DNA from: Mycolicibacterium gilvum
GTDB lineage: Bacteria > Actinomycetota > Actinomycetes > Mycobacteriales > Mycobacteriaceae
NCBI RefSeq assembly: GCF_900454025.1
Contig: NZ_UGQM01000001.1
Coordinates: 5,642,001 to 5,706,000, forward strand
Length of the DNA stretch: 64,000 nucleotides
Direction of reading: 5' to 3'
Part shown: positions 10,869 through 23,703 of the stretch, piece after piece
Position numbering within the stretch: position 1 is the stretch's first letter
Layout: every line of letters begins with the position of its first letter
Program-made: the position numbers and the translations under genes
The notes under the pieces: model-generated
The model's database searches: none
What the model saw: the letters and a program-made list of their open reading frames with translations, nothing else
Told to the model about the DNA's origin: nothing

Positions 10869-12419
10869 CTAGATGGGCGTCAGTCCGTGCTTGCGGTGCA
10901 CCCGGTTGATCTGCTTGTCGGCCAACAGGTGCAGGCACTTGCGCAGGAGCAGCCGGGTTTCATGCGGCTCGATGACACCGTCGATGAAACCCCGCTCCGC
11001 AGCGATCCACGGCACCGCCAGGTTGGCGTTGTACCCCTCGATGAAGTCGGCCTTGATCTTCTGCACCTCCGGCGCGGTCGGATCCGGGAACCGCTTGACC
11101 AGCAGCTGCGCCGCGCCGTCGGCGCCGATGACCGCGATGCGGGCGGTCGGCCACGCGAAGTTGAAGTCGGAGGTGAGCTGCTTGGAACCCATCACCGCGT
11201 ACGCGCCACCGTAGGACTTGCGGATCGTGATGGTGACCTTCGCGACGCTGGCCTCGACGACCGCGTTGAGGAAGCGGCCCCCGCGCTTGATGATGCCGCC
11301 CTTCTCCTGCTCGACGCCGGGCATGAAGCCGGGCGTGTCGACGACGAACACCAGCGGGGTGTTGAACGAGTCGCAGAACCTGACGAAGCGGGCCGCCTTG
11401 TCGGACGCCTCGTTGTCGATCGCGCCGGACATGTACATCGGCTGGTTGGCGATCACACCGACCGGGCGTCCGTCGACGCGCGCGAACGCGGTGATGATCG
11501 CCGGTCCGGCCTGCTCGGCGACCTGGAACACGTCGCCGTCGTCGAAGATCCGCAGCAGGATCTCCATCATGTCGTAGGCCTGATTGTCCGAATCGGGCAC
11601 GATCGCGTCGAGCTCGAGATCGTGCGGGGTGATCTCCGGTTCCAGGCCGGGGTTCACGATCGGCGCGTCGTCGAACGTGTTGGCCGGCAGGAAGCTCAGG
11701 TAGTCCCGCACGTACTGGAACGCCGCCGCCTCGGACTCGACCACCTGGTGGATGTTGCCGTAGCGGGCCTGCGCATCCGCACCGCCGAGCTCGTCGAGGG
11801 TCACGTCCTCGCCGGTGACGTCCTTGATGACGTCGGGTCCGGTGACGAACATGTAGCCCTGGTCGCGCACCGCGACGACGAGGTCGGTCTGGATCGGGGA
11901 GTACACCGCACCGCCGGCGCACTTGCCGAAGATCAGCGAGATCTCGGGCACCAGGCCCCGCAACAGCTCGTGGCGCCGCCCGAGCTCGGCGTACCAGGCC
12001 AGCGACGTCGCGGTGTCCTGGATCCGGGCGCCGGCCGAGTCGTTGATGCCGATGATCGGGCAGCCGACCATGGCCACCCACTCCATCAGCTTGGCGACCT
12101 TGCGGCCGAACATCTCGCCGACCGAGCCCTGGAAGACGGTCTGGTCGTGGCTGAACACGCCGACCGGACGGCCGTTGATGGTGCCGTGGCCGGTGACGAC
12201 GCCGTCACCGTAGAGCGCGTCGGGGTCGCCGGGGGTCTTGGCCAGCGCGCCGATCTCCAGGAAGCTGCCGGGGTCGAGCAGGGAGTGAATGCGGGCCCGC
12301 GCCGACGGGATCCCCTTCTTCTCCCGCTTGGCGACGGCCTTCTCACCCCCGGGCTCCTTGGCGAGCTCCAGCTTCTCGCGGAGCTCGGCCAGCAGTTCCG
12401 CAGTCGTGCGTTCAGTCAT
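10869..12419 (-). CDS. accD4: Acyl-CoA carboxylase carboxyltransferase subunit AccD4
   Basis: Beta (carboxyltransferase) subunit that, with the biotinylated AccA3, carboxylates the long-chain acyl-CoA used by Pks13 as extender for the alpha branch of mycolic acids. It has 516 residues with the crotonase-like double fold: [10 protein letters not shown] and [12 protein letters not shown] in the first half, and [26 protein letters not shown] and [17 protein letters not shown] in the second. Its ATG overlaps the pks13 stop by 8 nt, consistent with one fadD32-pks13-accD4 transcript. The assignment to accD4 rather than accD5 or accD6 rests on this context. Confidence 0.95.
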   Translation of the reverse strand: MTERTTAELLAELREKLELAKEPGGEKAVAKREKKGIPSARARIHSLLDPGSFLEIGALAKTPGDPDALYGDGVVTGHGTINGRPVGVFSHDQTVFQGSVGEMFGRKVAKLMEWVAMVGCPIIGINDSAGARIQDTATSLAWYAELGRRHELLRGLVPEISLIFGKCAGGAVYSPIQTDLVVAVRDQGYMFVTGPDVIKDVTGEDVTLDELGGADAQARYGNIHQVVESEAAAFQYVRDYLSFLPANTFDDAPIVNPGLEPEITPHDLELDAIVPDSDNQAYDMMEILLRIFDDGDVFQVAEQAGPAIITAFARVDGRPVGVIANQPMYMSGAIDNEASDKAARFVRFCDSFNTPLVFVVDTPGFMPGVEQEKGGIIKRGGRFLNAVVEASVAKVTITIRKSYGGAYAVMGSKQLTSDFNFAWPTARIAVIGADGAAQLLVKRFPDPTAPEVQKIKADFIEGYNANLAVPWIAAERGFIDGVIEPHETRLLLRKCLHLLADKQINRVHRKHGLTPI

Positions 12420-15400
12420 TCCCAGCCTCGATCAGGTTGATCGCCTCGCTCATATGAGCGCCGACCTTTGCAATGTACGGCTCGTCGATGGCCTGGATGT
12501 GTTCGCCTCCGATCGGCACGACCTCGAGGTCGTCGACGAACTCACCCCAGCCGCCGTCGGGCTGGCGGATGGCGTAGCGCGGTTCGAAGAAGATCGCGTC
12601 GTCGTGGTAGCGATCGGCCATGTAGAGGGTCACGTGACCGTCGTACGGCTGGATCTCGGCGGTCTCGAGGAGCCGGTTGTCCAGGTAGGACGTCCGCTGG
12701 TGCTCGATGATGCCGCCCGGGATGTCGACGCCGCTCTCCCTGACCGCGTCCAGGATGAACTGCACCTGGCCGCCGTCGTCGAGCGCCTCGAGTTCTTCGT
12801 ACGGGATCTCCGGGATCTCGACGTTGAAGGTGCGCTGTGCGAACAGCGCGTAGCGATCCCAGCGGGCCCGCGTCTCCTCCTTGGTCTGCGGGATCTCCTC
12901 ACCGGGACGCACCATGTCGATCAACCCGACGAACCGGACGTCGGCGCCCTCCCGCTTGAGCCCGATCGCGCACGCGTAGGCCAGCGCCCCGCCCAACGAC
13001 CACCCGACCAGGATGTAGGGACCGTCGCCCTGGATCTGACGCAGCTTCGGGATGTACTCCGCGGCACGCTCCTCGACCGATCCCTCGACCCGCTCGAAGC
13101 CGTACATCGGGGTGTCGGCCGGCAGCCGCTTCAGCAGCGGCTCGTAGACGACGGTGGAACCGCCCGCGGGGTGGAACACGAACACCGGGATGCGGTTCGA
13201 GCCCTCCTGCCTGGCCCGGATGGTGCGGACGAACCCGTCGACCTCACCGGAGTCCATCTCGTCGCGGACGGCGACCGACAGGTCCTGGATCGTGCGCGCA
13301 GCCCTGACCTGCTCGGCGGTGACGGTGCCGTCGGCCCGCTCGGAGAGGCGCGCGGCGATCTTCTCGGCGACGTCGTCGGCGATGGACGGCAGCTCGTTGA
13401 AGATGCCCCCGGGTGACTTGCCGGTGACGATCGCCCACGTCGCGAACGTGACCCGCTCGGCGGCGTCGCGCGGCGGCACGTCGGCGCCGAGTGCCTCGGT
13501 GACGGCCTCCTGGGTGAGGACCTTGGCGGCCAGGCCGGCGGCACTGGGCTTCGCTCCGGTCGGCCCGGACGGGTCAGTGGGCGGCGCCGGGATCGACGGC
13601 GCCGACGGGCCCGTCGGGTCGGTGGGGGGCGGCGGGACCTCGGCGATCGGGTGACCCACCTCGGCGAGCTTCGCCTCGAGCTCGGCGACCGTAGTCGCCC
13701 CGCCCATCAGCTCGGCCTGCGCCGCGGCGATCTCCTCGGCGCTCTGGCCCTTCTGCGTCTCGGCGAGTTCTTCGACCTGGTCACGGTTCTCGACCGCATA
13801 GGCGATGAGCTTCTCGACCGCGTACAGGTTGGCGTCGCGTACCGCGGTCAGCTGGATCGGCGGCAGGTCGAAGTCGTACTCGACGCGGTTCTTGATGCGC
13901 ACCGCCATCAGCGAGTCCAGGCCGAGCTCGATCAGCGGCACCTCCCACGGCAGGTCCTCGGGCTCGTAGCCCATGGCCGCGCCGACGATGGCACCGAGGC
14001 GATCCCCGATGGTCTCTCCGGAATCGGGCGACCACTTCGCAAAGCTCGCACCGAGATTCGCGCCGGCCGTCAGGTTGTCGGCCTCGAACTCCGGGGCCTT
14101 CTCCTGTTCCTGCTCCACCGGCGCGGCGACCGCCTCGGCGACCGTGCCCGCGCCGACCGCGGTCGGCAACGCGGTCTGCTGACCGCCGCGCGTCACGATC
14201 GCGTCGTAGACGAGGGTGAAGGACTCCTCGATCCGGGCGTGCACCTGCACGCTCGCACCGCCGGGATGCCGCGTCAGTGTGGTCACCAGCCGCGAACCGT
14301 CGGCGGGCACCGCACGCTGCTCCGACGCCGTCAACGTGGAGTCCGGGATCACCGCCACCGCAGCGGCTTTCACCAGCGCCGCGAGCGCCTGCCCGTCGAC
14401 CGCCCCCCGCGCGCTGTACTCCCACACGTGCCTGCCGTCGGGGGTCGCGACGTGGTTGCCCGGCATCACCGACGAGCTGTCGCCGGTGAAGTTGACGTCG
14501 AGCCAGTGCGGCTTGCGCTTGAAGCGGGTCGGCGGGATCGCGGCGAAATCGGTCTCCGGGTCCTCCGCCTTCGTGAACAGCGTGCGGAAATCGAGATCGT
14601 GACCGTGCACGAACAGGTGCGCCATCGCCGAGGTCATCGAGTCGACCTCGTCCTGCTTGCGCGCCAGCGTCGGAATCAGCTGCGCGTCATGCAGACCCGC
14701 GGCCGCGGTGGTCAGACCCACCTGCATCAGCGCGACCGGATTGGGCGCCAGTTCCAGGAAGGTGGTGTGCCCGTTGTCGACGGCGTTGCGGATGCCGTGC
14801 GTGAAGTACACGCTGTGCCGCAGGCCCTTCTTCCAGTACTCCACGTCGTGGATCGCGTCCGAGCCGGCCCGGACCAGCGAGCCCTCGTGCACCGTCGAGT
14901 AGTACGGCACCTGCACCGGATGCGCCTCGATGCCCTGCAGTTCGGCGGCGAGCTCGCCGAGCAGCGGATCCATCTGCGTGGTGTGGCTGGCGCCCTTGGT
15001 CTGGAACTTGCGGGCGAACTTGCCCTCCGATTCGGCGCGCTCGATGATCGCGTCGACCTGGTCGGGTGGACCGCCGATGACCGTCTGATTCGGGGCGGCG
15101 TACACGCACACCTCGAGGTTCTTGTAATCCGAGAAGACGGTCTCGATCTCGTCCGCCGAGTACTCCACCAGCGCCATCAGCCGGATGTACTCGCCGAACA
15201 GCATCGCCTCGCCCTCACCCATCAGGTGGGCGCGCGAGCAGATGGTGCGGGTCGCGTCCTCCAGCGACAGACCGCCGGAGAAGTACGCCGCGGCGGCCTC
15301 ACCGAGCGACTGCCCGATCAGCGCACCCGGCCGGGCCCCGTGCGCCTTGAGTAGTTCACCGAGCGCGATCTGGATTCCGAAGATGACCAACTGCACCTTC

Positions 15401-17754
15401 TCGATCGGCAGCTCGGTGGTCTCGTCGGAGTAGTCGATCGCGTCGTCGAGGATGAGCTCGAGGATCGAATGGCCTCGCTCGTCCTGAATGAGGCTGTCCA
15501 CCTTGTTGATCCAGTCGGCGAAGATCTCGTCGCGCAGATACAGGCTCTTGGCCATCTTGCGGTGCTGGGCGCCGAATCCGGCCAGCACCCACACCGGCCC
15601 GTTGGTGACCGGCCCGTCGGAGCTGATCACGCTCGGATGCGTCTTGCCCTCGGCGACCGCACGCAGACCCTTGACGGCCTCGTCGTGGTCGTGGGCGAGC
15701 ACCACCGCGCGCGAGCGGCCGTGGTTGCGCCGCGACAGCGAGCGCCCGATCGATTCCAGCGACGCCGCCCGCCCCTCCGGGCTGTCGACCCAGTCGGCCA
15801 GCTCGGCGGCGGTGGCCTTCTTGCGGGAGCTCAGGAAACCCGACACCGCAAGCGGCACAAGTTGAGTCGGGGGATCCGCGGCTTCTGCGGCGGCCAGTTC
15901 CTCGCGGGCGACCTCCAGCAGGCGCAGCGCCTCGTCGGTCAGCCCCGGAAGTTCGGGCTCCTCGTCGACGACCCGACCGTAGAACTCGTCGTCACCGCGA
16001 TCGTCGTCCTGGTACTCGTCCTCGTCGTCCTCGACCAGCATGCCGCCGACGTACACCGCGGGCTTGGCGTCGCTCGCGGGCGTCACCACCGCGACGTCCG
16101 GTTCCGGGGCCGGTTCGACGAGGTCGGTGGGCAGCACCTCGCGCACCACCAGGTGCGCGTTCGCGCCGCCGAACCCGAAGCCCGACACACCGGCGACGGC
16201 GTGCCCGCTGTAGCGCGGCCAGTCCGACAGCGTGTCGGCGACCTTGAGGTGTTCGCGGTCGAAATCGATGTACGGGTTCGGGCCGGTGTAGTTGATCGAC
16301 GCCGGAATCTTGTTGTAGTGCAACGCCAGTGCCACCTTGGCGAGGCTTGCCGCGCCCGCGGCCGACTCCAGGTGGCCGATGTTGGACTTCACCGCACCCA
16401 GCAGCGCCGGCTTGTCGGCGGCGCGGCCGCGACCGATGACCCGGCCCAGCGCGTCGGCCTCGATCGGGTCGCCCAGGATGGTGCCGGTGCCGTGCGCCTC
16501 GACGTAGTCGACGTCGCGGGGGTCGATGCCGGCGTCCTTGTAGGCCTTGCGCAGCACCGCTTCCTGCGCATCCGGGTTCGGCGCGAGCATGCCGTTGGAC
16601 CGGCCGTCGTGGTTGACCGCGCCACCGGCGATCACCGCGAGGATCTGATCGCCGTCGCGGCGGGCGTCCTCCAGGCGCTTGAGCACGACCACGCCGCCGC
16701 CCTCGGACCGGGCGTAACCGTCGGCATCCTTGGAGAACGACTTGATGCGGCCGTCGGGCGCGAGCACCCCGCCGACCTCGTCGAAGCCGAGCGTCACCAG
16801 CGGCGTGATCAGCGCGTTGACACCACCGGCGATCACCACGTCGGCGTCCCCGCCGCGCAGCGCCTTGATGCCCTCGTGCACGGCGACCAGCGACGACGAA
16901 CACGCCGTGTCGATCGCCATGGACGGCCCGCGGAAGTCGTAGAAGTAGGAGACCCGGTTCGCGACGACCGCGCTGGAGTTACCGGTGATCGCGTACGGAT
17001 GCGCGACGGCCGGGTCGGCCACCGACATGAACATGTAGTCGTTGACCGAGCTGCCGAGGTAGACGCCGACACTCTCGCCGCGCAGGCTCGATGCCGGAAT
17101 CCTGGCGTGCTCCAACGCTTCCCACGTCAGCTCCAGCGCCATGCGCTGCTGCGGGTCGATGTTGTCGGCTTCCATCTTCGACAGCGCGAAGAACTCGGCG
17201 TCGAAACCCTTGATGTCCGACAGGTAGCCGCCGCGGGTGCGCGCCTTGGCGACGCGTTCGGCGATGCGCGGCTCGGAGAGGAACTCCGACCAGCGGCCCT
17301 CCGGCAGGTCGGTGATGGCGTCGCGGCCTTCCAGCAGAGCCTGCCACATCTCGTCGGGGGTGTTCATGTCCCCCGGGAAACGCGTGCCCACACCGACGAT
17401 CGCGATGTTGGCCCTGCCCTCGTCGACGTCACGAGACCAGTCCGCACCGTCGGCGGTGCGGTCTTCTTCGGGCTCGCCCTCGACGATGACCGTCGCGAGC
17501 GCCTCGATGGTCGGATGCCGGAACGCGACCGTCGCGGTCAGCGTCACGCCGGTGAGATCCTCGATGTCGCTGGCCATCGCCACGGCGTCGCGCGACGACA
17601 GACCGAGTTCGACCAGCGGTGCGGTCTCGCTGATCGAGTCCGGGGACTGCCCGGTCGCGTTGCCGACCCAGTTGCGCAGCCATTCACGCATCTCGGCGAC
17701 GGTGATATCAGGACCCGACTTTGCCGAATCGTCTTGTGCTTGCGCCATGTTCAC
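12412..17754 (-). CDS. pks13: Polyketide synthase Pks13 (mycolic acid condensase)
   Basis: Condenses the meromycoloyl-AMP-derived chain with the carboxylated acyl extender to form the mycolic beta-keto ester and transfers it to trehalose. Domain order from the sequence: ACP1 (LGLSSRDAV, phosphopantetheine Ser54), ketosynthase (DTACSSS, Cys285), acyltransferase (GQSLGEAA, Ser816), ACP2 (LGLDSLMAV, Ser1281), thioesterase (GWSLGGAL, Ser1586). It has 1,780 residues, about 47 more than the M. tuberculosis protein; the extra length falls in a Pro-rich linker between ACP2 and thioesterase. The start is either GTG 17754 or ATG 17748; GAGG lies 4 or 10 nt upstream of them. It follows fadD32 by about 50 nt. 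Confidence 0.97.
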   Translation of the reverse strand: MNMAQAQDDSAKSGPDITVAEMREWLRNWVGNATGQSPDSISETAPLVELGLSSRDAVAMASDIEDLTGVTLTATVAFRHPTIEALATVIVEGEPEEDRTADGADWSRDVDEGRANIAIVGVGTRFPGDMNTPDEMWQALLEGRDAITDLPEGRWSEFLSEPRIAERVAKARTRGGYLSDIKGFDAEFFALSKMEADNIDPQQRMALELTWEALEHARIPASSLRGESVGVYLGSSVNDYMFMSVADPAVAHPYAITGNSSAVVANRVSYFYDFRGPSMAIDTACSSSLVAVHEGIKALRGGDADVVIAGGVNALITPLVTLGFDEVGGVLAPDGRIKSFSKDADGYARSEGGGVVVLKRLEDARRDGDQILAVIAGGAVNHDGRSNGMLAPNPDAQEAVLRKAYKDAGIDPRDVDYVEAHGTGTILGDPIEADALGRVIGRGRAADKPALLGAVKSNIGHLESAAGAASLAKVALALHYNKIPASINYTGPNPYIDFDREHLKVADTLSDWPRYSGHAVAGVSGFGFGGANAHLVVREVLPTDLVEPAPEPDVAVVTPASDAKPAVYVGGMLVEDDEDEYQDDDRGDDEFYGRVVDEEPELPGLTDEALRLLEVAREELAAAEAADPPTQLVPLAVSGFLSSRKKATAAELADWVDSPEGRAASLESIGRSLSRRNHGRSRAVVLAHDHDEAVKGLRAVAEGKTHPSVISSDGPVTNGPVWVLAGFGAQHRKMAKSLYLRDEIFADWINKVDSLIQDERGHSILELILDDAIDYSDETTELPIEKVQLVIFGIQIALGELLKAHGARPGALIGQSLGEAAAAYFSGGLSLEDATRTICSRAHLMGEGEAMLFGEYIRLMALVEYSADEIETVFSDYKNLEVCVYAAPNQTVIGGPPDQVDAIIERAESEGKFARKFQTKGASHTTQMDPLLGELAAELQGIEAHPVQVPYYSTVHEGSLVRAGSDAIHDVEYWKKGLRHSVYFTHGIRNAVDNGHTTFLELAPNPVALMQVGLTTAAAGLHDAQLIPTLARKQDEVDSMTSAMAHLFVHGHDLDFRTLFTKAEDPETDFAAIPPTRFKRKPHWLDVNFTGDSSSVMPGNHVATPDGRHVWEYSARGAVDGQALAALVKAAAVAVIPDSTLTASEQRAVPADGSRLVTTLTRHPGGASVQVHARIEESFTLVYDAIVTRGGQQTALPTAVGAGTVAEAVAAPVEQEQEKAPEFEADNLTAGANLGASFAKWSPDSGETIGDRLGAIVGAAMGYEPEDLPWEVPLIELGLDSLMAVRIKNRVEYDFDLPPIQLTAVRDANLYAVEKLIAYAVENRDQVEELAETQKGQSAEEIAAAQAELMGGATTVAELEAKLAEVGHPIAEVPPPPTDPTGPSAPSIPAPPTDPSGPTGAKPSAAGLAAKVLTQEAVTEALGADVPPRDAAERVTFATWAIVTGKSPGGIFNELPSIADDVAEKIAARLSERADGTVTAEQVRAARTIQDLSVAVRDEMDSGEVDGFVRTIRARQEGSNRIPVFVFHPAGGSTVVYEPLLKRLPADTPMYGFERVEGSVEERAAEYIPKLRQIQGDGPYILVGWSLGGALAYACAIGLKREGADVRFVGLIDMVRPGEEIPQTKEETRARWDRYALFAQRTFNVEIPEIPYEELEALDDGGQVQFILDAVRESGVDIPGGIIEHQRTSYLDNRLLETAEIQPYDGHVTLYMADRYHDDAIFFEPRYAIRQPDGGWGEFVDDLEVVPIGGEHIQAIDEPYIAKVGAHMSEAINLIEAGND

Positions 17755-17803
17755 ATAACCTCACGATCGCGAAGCGACCGGCACGGCCGCCGAGAATTGA
17801 GCG

Positions 17804-19693
17804 TCAGTCCACTTCATCCGGGAACGCGTTGGCCACCTTGCCGCTACGCAGGCTGCCGTCCAGGTACGCCGATCGGCAGGCGCGCCTGCCGATCTTGCCG
17901 CTGGAGGTGCGCGGGATCGCGCCGGCCGGCGTGAGCAGCACGTCGCGCACCGTCACACCGTGGCGGACCGCGATCGCGGCGCGGATGTCGTCGATGATCG
18001 GACCCATGTCGAGCTTGTGCGCGCCCGGTGCGCGCTCGCCGACGATGACCAGCTGTTCGGAGCTGTCGTCGGGGTCGCGCTTGATCCCGGCGTGCGCGTT
18101 GTCGAACACCTCGTCGGGCAATTGGTTGGCAGGCACCGAGAACGCGGCGACGAAGCCGGTGCGCAGCGCCTTGGTGGCCTCCTGCGCGGAGTACTCCAGG
18201 TCCTGCGGATAGTGGTTGCGGCCGTCGATGATCACCAGATCCTTGACGCGCCCGGTGATGAACAGCTCGCCGTCGTGGTACGCGCCGAGGTCACCGGTGC
18301 GCACCCACGTCGCGTCCGCCTCGGCGCCCTCGGCGTGTGACGGCGTGGTCCGCGACTTGAGCAGGTTCTGGAAGGTCGCGATGGTCTCCTCGGGCTTGTT
18401 CCAGTACCCGGTGCCCATGTTCTGACCGCTGATCCAGATCTCACCGATCTGCCCGTCCGGCAGTTCGGTCGCGGTGTCGTTGTCGACGATCACCGCCCAC
18501 TCCGCGATGCCGATCTGGCCGGCGCCGGCCTGGGCGACGGCCTTCGGCGAGTCGTCGGGCACCTGCACGAACCGGTGGCTGTTCAGCTCGTCGCGGTCCA
18601 CCGAGATGATCTTCGGATGCTCGTGGATCGGGGTCGTCGACACGAACAGCGTGGCCTCGGCCAGACCGTAGGACGGCTTGATCGCCTCGGGCTTGAAACC
18701 GTAGGGGCTGAACGCCTCGTTGAACCGGCGCACGGTCGCGGCCGAGATCGGCTCGCTGCCGTTGAGGATGCACTTGATGTTGGACAGGTCCAGCGGCGGC
18801 TCGTCGTCCTTGGGCAGCGCACGCGCGGCGGCGTGGTCGAACGCGAAGTTCGGGGCCACCGAGATGACACCGCCGGTGTCGTCGGGCTTGCGCGCCATCG
18901 CCCGGATCCAGCGACCCGGCCTGCGGACGAACGCCGCCGGCGTCATGAACGAGATGTGGTGGCCGAGCATCGGCGACAGCAGCACCGTGATCAACCCCAT
19001 GTCGTGGAAGAACGGCAGCCAGGACACCCCGCGGTCGCCCTCTTCGGCGTCGAGCGCCTCGATCACCTGGACCACGTTGGTGGCGAGGTTGAGGTGGGTG
19101 ATCTGTACGCCAGTGGGGATGCGGGTCGAGCCCGAGGTGTACTGCAGGTAGGCGATCGTGTCGTGCTGCACGTCGACCGGTTCCCAGGTGGCGCCGACCT
19201 CGTCGGGCACGGCGTCGACCGCGATGACGCGCGGACGGTCCTTGGCGGGCCGGGTCCGGAAGAACTTGCGCACGCCCTCGGCGGCGGCGGTCGTGGTCAG
19301 GATCGCCGACGGCGTGCAGTCGTCGAGGACCGCATGCAGGCGTCCGACATGGCCGGGTTCGTTCGGGTCGAACAGCGGGACCGCGATGCGGCCGGAGTAC
19401 AGGGTGCCGAAGAACGCGACGAGGTAGTCCAGGTTCTGCGGGCACAGGATCGCGACCCGGTCGCCGGGCTCGGTCACCTGCTGCAGACGGGCGCCGACGG
19501 CCTTGTTGCGGGTGCTGAAGTCCGCCCAGTGCAGGTCACGTTCCACGCCGTCGCGCTCGGTGGAGAAGTCGATGAACCGGTAGGCCATCTTGTCGCCGCG
19601 CACCTTGGCCCACCGTTCGACGTGACGGACCAAGTTTCCGTTGTCGGGGAACTTGATCAAGCCGTCCTTGAGGAACGGGTTGTGGAAGGCCAT
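17804..19693 (-). CDS. fadD32: Long-chain fatty acid-AMP ligase FadD32
   Basis: Activates the meromycolic chain as acyl-AMP and loads it on the N-terminal ACP of Pks13. The adenylate-forming enzyme motifs are clear: [15 protein letters not shown], the [10 protein letters not shown] and [11 protein letters not shown] blocks, [19 protein letters not shown], and the C-terminal [11 protein letters not shown] with the late Lys. I place the start at ATG 19693 (MAFHNPF, 629 residues) because GGAG sits 6 nt upstream and the family begins this way; a TTG at 19705 is the longer alternative. The 165-nt upstream region holds TACGAT and TTGACT 21 nt apart, a poor promoter spacing. First gene of fadD32-pks13-accD4. 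Confidence 0.96.
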   Translation of the reverse strand: MAFHNPFLKDGLIKFPDNGNLVRHVERWAKVRGDKMAYRFIDFSTERDGVERDLHWADFSTRNKAVGARLQQVTEPGDRVAILCPQNLDYLVAFFGTLYSGRIAVPLFDPNEPGHVGRLHAVLDDCTPSAILTTTAAAEGVRKFFRTRPAKDRPRVIAVDAVPDEVGATWEPVDVQHDTIAYLQYTSGSTRIPTGVQITHLNLATNVVQVIEALDAEEGDRGVSWLPFFHDMGLITVLLSPMLGHHISFMTPAAFVRRPGRWIRAMARKPDDTGGVISVAPNFAFDHAAARALPKDDEPPLDLSNIKCILNGSEPISAATVRRFNEAFSPYGFKPEAIKPSYGLAEATLFVSTTPIHEHPKIISVDRDELNSHRFVQVPDDSPKAVAQAGAGQIGIAEWAVIVDNDTATELPDGQIGEIWISGQNMGTGYWNKPEETIATFQNLLKSRTTPSHAEGAEADATWVRTGDLGAYHDGELFITGRVKDLVIIDGRNHYPQDLEYSAQEATKALRTGFVAAFSVPANQLPDEVFDNAHAGIKRDPDDSSEQLVIVGERAPGAHKLDMGPIIDDIRAAIAVRHGVTVRDVLLTPAGAIPRTSSGKIGRRACRSAYLDGSLRSGKVANAFPDEVD

Positions 19694-19858
19694 CTCATAC
19701 TCCAATCAAGCGGGAAATCCCCGGAAGCCCCGAAGATCGTACCGGGGAAGTGGCCCCCCACCAGTCAACCGCCGGCGACCGCTCTTAGATTTTCCTTAAT
19801 CTGCTGGCAATGCTAGGCGACCTGCGCAACCAAGGCCAAATCAACGTTACGACTTCAC

Positions 19859-20866
19859 TCACCCGTGTTTCGGCTCCGGCGCGCCGCTGATCAGACCTTG
19901 CGCCCAGTTCAACGTCCAACCCGTCGCCGACAGCCCGTCGAGGTTCCAGAAATCCGGCGTGGCGTACATCGCATGCACCGGTTGACCAGCACCTCCCGAC
20001 AGCACCTGCAGGGTCTGCGGCAGCTGGGTGATGTTGAACGCGGATTCCGGCGCCGCACAGATCAGGTCACCCCGGGCGCAGATCTCGAAGGTCCGGTTGT
20101 TGAGCAGGCCGAACCCGCCCGGACGCGGGCCGCTCATCGTCAACCCCAGCGCCGACAGCGTCGGCACCTCGTGCAGCGTGATCTCGGCACCCTGGCCCGG
20201 CGCGTTGGGACCCACCTCCTGGCCCACGCCCGCCTGCCGGCGCCCGTCGGCGATCAGCGCCACCCCCAGCACCAGATCCTGGTCGACGGGACCGCGGCCG
20301 TTGCCGATGTCGGAGGCGATGTCGCCGGCGATGACCGCGCCCTGCGAGAACCCGACCAGCACATAGCTGGTCAGCGGGCAGCGGTTGTTCATGTCGGCGA
20401 TCGCGGCGATCGCGGCGCGGGTGCCCTCTTCGCGGCTGTCGTTGTACGACATCTGCTGATCCGCCGACAGCGGGTTACGGAACTGCGCGGTGTAGGGCAC
20501 GGTGAACACTTCGAGCCGGTCGGTGCCGAACTGCGCGCGGATCGGGTTGGTGACGTTGAGCAGCAGCGCCGCCGGGAACTGCACCGGGTTGAACGGATCG
20601 AGCTGGCGCGACGACTCCCAGGTACCGGGAATCGACACCAGCTGCACGTCGGGGCAGCTGGCGTCCTGGAACTCCGGACGCGGCTTGGATGTCGGCGGAA
20701 CCGCGCCGGGCGGCACCGCGGACGGCGGCACCGCGGTCGGCGGCGTGTCCGGCCTGCGCAGCACGACGATGACGATCGCCACGATCAGCACCACGACAAG
20801 GCCCACCGCTCCCGCTGCGAACAGCGCGAGGATGCGGTGGCGTTTCCGCCGGTTGGTCTTCGCCAT
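19859..20866 (-). CDS. culp6: Membrane-anchored cutinase-like lipase/thioesterase Culp6
   Basis: Homologue of Rv3802c, an essential envelope phospholipase and thioesterase of the cutinase family, whose gene always sits between the mycolate condensation genes and the antigen 85 genes. It has 335 residues: a basic N-terminus, one transmembrane helix (about 11-36), a Pro-rich spacer, then the alpha/beta hydrolase domain with the nucleophile in GFSQGA (Ser174) and paired cysteines. The catalytic Asp and His lie in the last third but cannot be fixed exactly by eye. The start ATG at 20866 is 18 nt past the stop of the preceding frameshifted gene. Confidence 0.92.
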   Translation of the reverse strand: MAKTNRRKRHRILALFAAGAVGLVVVLIVAIVIVVLRRPDTPPTAVPPSAVPPGAVPPTSKPRPEFQDASCPDVQLVSIPGTWESSRQLDPFNPVQFPAALLLNVTNPIRAQFGTDRLEVFTVPYTAQFRNPLSADQQMSYNDSREEGTRAAIAAIADMNNRCPLTSYVLVGFSQGAVIAGDIASDIGNGRGPVDQDLVLGVALIADGRRQAGVGQEVGPNAPGQGAEITLHEVPTLSALGLTMSGPRPGGFGLLNNRTFEICARGDLICAAPESAFNITQLPQTLQVLSGGAGQPVHAMYATPDFWNLDGLSATGWTLNWAQGLISGAPEPKHG

Positions 20867-20884
20867 GGGTGTGTGGGGCTCCTG

Positions 20885-21359
20885 CTAACAGAGTCGGTCG
20901 GTCGCGATCCGAATGTAGTCGGCGGTGGTCGAATGGGCCGCATCCGGTGACGGCAGCTCCGCCCGGATCTCGGCGGCGGCGTCGGCGTCCCTGATGTCGT
21001 TACGCACCAGGGGCTCGACGAAGTCCCACACCGCCTGGTCGGTCTGCCCGGCCGGTCCGCACCTGACACACGTACGAGCCGATGCTCAGCGCAGACAGCT
21101 CACTGGACGGTTCGACCCCGGCCTCGGCCAGCGCGTCCAGGTAGGACTGCTGATGCGGGCTCACGATCAGCGCGTTGGACCTGGCGCCCGGACTGCCCGG
21201 CCCGGGGAGCGCCGACGTGGACATGCCGTGCGGCGATGCGGTCTCCACCTCGGGCTCCATGCCGGCGATCATGTCGGCCGAACACCCGGTCAGCCATGCC
21301 GCGGGGAGGGCGACGAGCGCTGACAGTCCTGCCACCGCCGATCGTGAGCCGAGTTGCAC
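20885..21359 (-). pseudogene. Frameshifted DUF732-like lipoprotein gene
   Basis: Reading from GTG 21359 the product starts with a lipoprotein signal ending in AAWLTGC (lipobox LTGC), then SPHQQSYLDALAEAGV and LSIGSYVCQVR, typical of DUF732-like secreted proteins. After that the frame runs into a meaningless tail and stops at about 21000. The next frame restores a sensible end, AGQTDQAVWDFVEPLVRND through ADYIRIATDRLC, stopping at 20885. One extra base around 21057-21066 (CGGACC in place of CGACC would fit) explains the break. Either the gene is newly inactivated or the assembly has a one-base error. It lies 35 nt after fbpD and 18 nt before culp6. Confidence 0.75.
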
Positions 21360-21394
21360 GACTCCAAGGTACCGGGCGGGCCCGCGAGGACCCG

Positions 21395-22297
21395 TCAGCG
21401 AATGGTCGCGACGAGTTCGCCGGTCATCGCGGCCAGCTGACCGCTCCACGAACCCCAGTCGTGATTACCCGAGGTCGGGAAGTCGAAGTGGCCGTTGCTG
21501 CCCCCGACCGCGCGATAGTGCTGGTAGAACGTGCGGTTGCTGCCCTGGGCCTGGTCGCAGTAGCCGATCATCGCGGGCACGTCGGTGCAGGTGGTGGCCG
21601 TCGGGCTGTAGATCCACAGCCGGGTGTTGTTGTTGGCCAGCAGCTGCGAGTGCACGTCGGGGTCGTGCCACTTCCAGCGTCCGAGCTGTGGCAATCCCCA
21701 CATGTTGCGGACGTCGACACCGCCGAACCGGGCGAGGCCGTCGGTGATGGCTCCGTTCATCGCGGTCGCCGACGGCGTCAGGAAGCCCGACAGCGACCCG
21801 GCGAAGCGGTAACGGTCCGGGTGGAAGGTCGCCATCGTCAGCGCGCCGGTGCCGCCCATGGCGGCTCCCACGATGCCGTGTCCGCCCGGCGCCAGACCCT
21901 TGTTGGCGGCCAGCCAGTTGGGCAGCTCATCGGCGAGGAACGTCTCCCACTGCTTGCTGCCGTCCTGCTCCCAGTTCGTGTACATCGACCACGCGCCGCC
22001 GGCGGGGGCGGCGACCGAGATGCCGAGGCCGGAGAGGGTGTTCATCGCGTTGCCCGCGGTGACCCAGTTGCTGACGTCCGGCGCGGCGTTGAACGCGTCG
22101 AGCAGCACGACCGCGTGCGGACCGCCACCCTGGAACGCGACCGGGATGGCGCGGCCCATGGCGGCCGACGGCACCATCAACATCTCGACACCCTGGGCGT
22201 GCGCGACGGGTGTGGCGGGCGTGAACGGCGCCACCGCTCCCGCCGAGAACAGCGCGGCCATCGCCACGGCCGCTACTGCTCGAACGATCCCACGCAT
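21395..22297 (-). CDS. fbpD: MPT51/FbpD, antigen 85-like protein without catalytic serine
   Basis: Secreted alpha/beta-hydrolase-fold protein of the antigen 85 family (300 residues) with an N-terminal signal peptide ending near TPATPVAHAQG. The usual nucleophile elbow GLSMA reads GAAMGG here, so the serine is replaced by alanine, as in MPT51 of other mycobacteria. It is therefore not expected to have mycolyltransferase activity and may bind matrix or mycolates instead. The blocks GRWKWHDPDVH, GGSNGHFDFP and WGSWSGQL match MPT51. It follows fbpA after a strong terminator, so probably has its own promoter in the 138-nt gap. Confidence 0.93.
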   Translation of the reverse strand: MRGIVRAVAAVAMAALFSAGAVAPFTPATPVAHAQGVEMLMVPSAAMGRAIPVAFQGGGPHAVVLLDAFNAAPDVSNWVTAGNAMNTLSGLGISVAAPAGGAWSMYTNWEQDGSKQWETFLADELPNWLAANKGLAPGGHGIVGAAMGGTGALTMATFHPDRYRFAGSLSGFLTPSATAMNGAITDGLARFGGVDVRNMWGLPQLGRWKWHDPDVHSQLLANNNTRLWIYSPTATTCTDVPAMIGYCDQAQGSNRTFYQHYRAVGGSNGHFDFPTSGNHDWGSWSGQLAAMTGELVATIR

Positions 22298-22376
22298 CTG
22301 CGCCCCACTTTCGTACGTCGAGAACCTCCGCGTTAGTGAATCACATCACCGCGACGGGCCGGGCGCGAAAAGATCG

Positions 22377-22412
22377 ACGGCGGCGACCCCGGGTAGGGGA
22401 TCGCCGCCGTCA
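22377..22412 (-). terminator. Intrinsic terminator after fbpA
   Basis: An 11-bp perfect stem (arms 22377-22387 and 22402-22412, GACGGCGGCGA with TCGCCGCCGTC) is extended by inner C/G pairs. On the minus strand it is followed by GATCTTTTCGC, a short T tract. It lies 24 nt past the fbpA stop. Confidence 0.75.
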
Positions 22413-22435
22413 ATTGTCAGGCTTGCCGAGCGTGC

Positions 22436-23572
<1,137 letters not shown>

Positions 23573-23703
23573 TCAACCACACCTTTGTGGTGATCTCTCA
23601 TTTCGTCACAGTCAATATCGGACCGACATGGCTACTGCGTTACGAAAGCAGAAAACCTTCCCTGCCAGCAAATCGCGTGTCCCGCACGGCCCCTGTACCG
23701 CCG

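Noticed and set aside
15469..17934. 821-residue open frame antisense to pks13
   Set aside because: Lies wholly opposite the Pks13 ketosynthase and acyltransferase; composition is typical of a shadow frame.
19730..19790. TTGACT/TACGAT as the fadD32 promoter
   Set aside because: The hexamers are 21 nt apart, too far for a normal sigma-A promoter, so I did not list it as a feature.
21395..22297. FbpD as an active mycolyltransferase
   Set aside because: The nucleophile serine is Ala (GAAMGG), as in MPT51, so the enzyme activity is not expected.
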